Made by a program: the position numbers and the translations under genes. Positions 4,911 through 6,231 of a DNA stretch of 6,231 bases are shown piece by piece (the stretch's first letter is position 1; each line of letters begins with the position of its first letter). The stretch covers positions 1 to 6,231 of the forward strand of contig JBNKDD010000324.1 in assembly GCA_050288085.1 (NCBI GenBank). Reading direction: 5' to 3'. This DNA comes from JBNKDD01 sp050288085. GTDB taxonomy: Bacteria; Chloroflexota; Anaerolineae; Aggregatilineales; UBA3940. Under the pieces are notes generated by a model that was given only the letters and a program-made list of their open reading frames with translations, ran no database searches and was not told where the DNA came from.

Positions 4911-6188
4911 TCAACCACGTTTCAGGTATCGTTCTAATTCATCAACCGCCCTGGCAACACCATCCTCTAACCGGATGCATTCACCGAGGGCGGTTGCACG
5001 TTCCCGCATAGCCGGAGTATTAACCGCCTGCCTGATCGCCGTTGACAGCCCCTCAACGCTCAACCGGTTATAGGGAATCGGCTGCGGCCCCACACCCAGA
5101 TCGGCCACCCGCTGCCCCCAGAAAGGCTGATCCATAAACGACGGCACAACCACCGTCGGGACGCCCGCCCGCAGCCCTAACGCGGTCGTGCCTGCACCCC
5201 CATGATGTACCACCGCCGCCATCCGGGGAAACAACCATTCAAAAGGTGTTGGCTCAATCATAAACAGGTCGTCCGGCAGATCATCCGGGTAATGTTCACT
5301 CGACAGCAGCACACCGCGCTGGCCGGATTGTTTCAACGCGGCCAGCACCAACTCGCCCATCCTGGCTAAATCCTGGTCATTGGTGCTCCCAAACCCGACA
5401 AACACCGGCGGCGGCCCGGCCTCCAGAAAATCAAGCAGCGCGGGCGATGGTTCAAAGCTCCCGCTTGATGGCATGAACCACGTCCCCGTAATCACACACT
5501 GATCGCCCCAGTCCGGCGGTTTAGGCACGATGCTGGGACTGAAGCCATATAGCATCAGATCGCCATGTTCCCGGTAATGGCGCGGGAAGTTCCATTGCCT
5601 GACCGGTGGCAAACCGAGCTGCTCATCGCGCCACCGGTTGACCAGCTTACGGAGGGGCAGCCACGACATGACATCGTTCATCTCATGGCTGAAACGATTC
5701 AACCCCCTACCCATGCTGCGCTGTGACGGCGAAAAAATAGTCGGAAAGCTGCCGGTCGGTGTACCGATCGGATACGGGTAAGTGCCAATGCAGGGTATAC
5801 CGAGTTTTTCGGCGATATGCGGTGCAAAGAAAGACCCGCCAATGGTGTACATCACCACGTCTGTACCCGGCCCCTGTTGGCAGGCCGCCCAGCAATCATC
5901 CCCGATCTGCCTCATCATGGTGCGCATGACACCAATGGCCATAGTGACCGCCCGCACCGGGTTGCGGCGGCTCTCCTCAACAATGGCCCGGAAGCTCTCG
6001 CTGGCAAGCCACCCTTCCAGGTCAATATCGATCAGTGCAAAATTAAGACCGGCCTTGCGAACAAAGGGTTCAAAGTCAGGATGTGTGACGACCTGAACCG
6101 TATGCCCGGCAGCTTGAAGCCCTACTCCCAACGCCACACAGGGTTCGACCTCCCCCCGCGTCCCGACCGTTAACATGCTAAAACGCAT
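4911..6188 (-). CDS. GT1-family glycosyltransferase (UGT/YjiC/sterol-glucosyltransferase-like)
   Basis: A 425-residue GT-B fold enzyme that moves a sugar from a nucleotide-sugar donor, probably UDP-linked, to a small lipophilic acceptor. The N-terminal acceptor half opens with MLTVGTRGEVEPCVALG (5-21), the usual glycine-rich first strand and loop, and continues with AAGHTVQVVTH (26-36). The C-terminal donor half has PVFVGFGST (261-269), then HHGGAGTTALGLRAGVP (328-344), where His328/His329 and the glycines contact the donor diphosphate, and MDQPFWGQRV (352-361), whose Asp-Gln normally binds the sugar. All key positions look intact, and the length is normal. There is no signal peptide or membrane helix, so it is likely cytoplasmic or peripheral on the membrane. 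The ATG at 6188 is preferred, because AGGGGGAG (6191-6198) precedes it; the in-frame TTG at 6203 would place that site inside the gene. The acceptor (lipid, sterol-like, carotenoid or secondary metabolite) cannot be told from sequence. Confidence 0.92.
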   Translation of the reverse strand: MRFSMLTVGTRGEVEPCVALGVGLQAAGHTVQVVTHPDFEPFVRKAGLNFALIDIDLEGWLASESFRAIVEESRRNPVRAVTMAIGVMRTMMRQIGDDCWAACQQGPGTDVVMYTIGGSFFAPHIAEKLGIPCIGTYPYPIGTPTGSFPTIFSPSQRSMGRGLNRFSHEMNDVMSWLPLRKLVNRWRDEQLGLPPVRQWNFPRHYREHGDLMLYGFSPSIVPKPPDWGDQCVITGTWFMPSSGSFEPSPALLDFLEAGPPPVFVGFGSTNDQDLARMGELVLAALKQSGQRGVLLSSEHYPDDLPDDLFMIEPTPFEWLFPRMAAVVHHGGAGTTALGLRAGVPTVVVPSFMDQPFWGQRVADLGVGPQPIPYNRLSVEGLSTAIRQAVNTPAMRERATALGECIRLEDGVARAVDELERYLKRG

Positions 6189-6190
6189 AA

Positions 6191-6198
6191 CTCCCCCT
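6191..6198 (-). promoter_or_regulatory. Shine-Dalgarno deciding the glycosyltransferase start
   Basis: Reading the minus strand, AGGGGGAG ends two bases before the ATG at 6188; the AGGGGG core is four bases away. The upstream in-frame TTG (6201-6203) has no comparable site before it, so the shorter 425-residue form is chosen over a 430-residue one. Confidence 0.65.
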
Positions 6199-6211
6199 AT
6201 CAATTACCGTT

Positions 6212-6217
6212 ATTAAA
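6212..6217 (-). promoter_or_regulatory. Candidate -10 box for the glycosyltransferase
   Basis: TTTAAT on the minus strand matches five of six bases of TATAAT and lies 23 bp upstream of the ATG. The matching -35 region would fall beyond the window edge, so this cannot be judged further. Confidence 0.2.
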
Positions 6218-6231
6218 TTCCGGCACACTGC

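Noticed and set aside
5782..6173. Two overlapping plus-strand frames opposite the glycosyltransferase
   Set aside because: Antisense shadows within the conserved N-terminal domain of the glycosyltransferase.
6201..6203. TTG as the start of the glycosyltransferase (430-residue form)
   Set aside because: No Shine-Dalgarno precedes it, whereas AGGGGGAG sits directly before the ATG at 6188.

Overview
This 6.2 kb window looks like ordinary chromosomal DNA from a bacterium with moderately high GC. It carries six protein genes packed with short gaps. There are no RNA genes, insertion sequences, CRISPR repeats or signs of recent transfer. The mix of genes suggests Chloroflexota (Anaerolineae-like): a WCAPC thioredoxin, an orphan pyruvate phosphate dikinase-type ATP-binding protein, a GT1 glycosyltransferase and a two-helix GIDE-like membrane protein. 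That placement is inference from family resemblance only.

Left part (positions 1-1961), all on the minus strand. In transcription order it holds a thioredoxin (1638-1961), a membrane protein with a large extracytoplasmic loop that loosely resembles the GIDE/MULAN fold (781-1524), and an HD-domain 5'-deoxynucleotidase/HDDC2-like phosphohydrolase (28-663). The thioredoxin is followed by a textbook intrinsic terminator (1576-1610). The open frame of the membrane protein can be extended back through that terminator, but this is an artefact, and the real start is the ATG at 1524. A perfect TATAAT and a 16-bp palindrome lie between the membrane-protein gene and the HD gene. A strong GC hairpin overlaps the HD stop codon.

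Centre (1962-2182). A 221-bp divergent intergenic region separates thioredoxin from the plus-strand genes. It carries one candidate extended -10 promoter on each strand. The two promoters share an 8-bp sequence in mirror orientation.

Right part. A 779-residue protein (2183-4522) has the ATP-binding half of PEP synthase/pyruvate phosphate dikinase. It lacks the phosphohistidine swivel domain and the PEP/pyruvate barrel, and instead has a C-terminal module with a GPGRWGT motif. It is the least understood and most interesting gene here. A 105-residue three-helix membrane protein (4589-4906, TTG start) follows 66 bp later, probably in the same transcript. A GT1-type glycosyltransferase (4911-6188, minus strand) converges on it with only 4 bp between the stop codons.

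No single pathway joins these genes. Thioredoxin and the nucleotidase are housekeeping functions. The ATP-grasp protein plus its small membrane neighbour is the best candidate for an undescribed functional pair, and this is inference from adjacency only.
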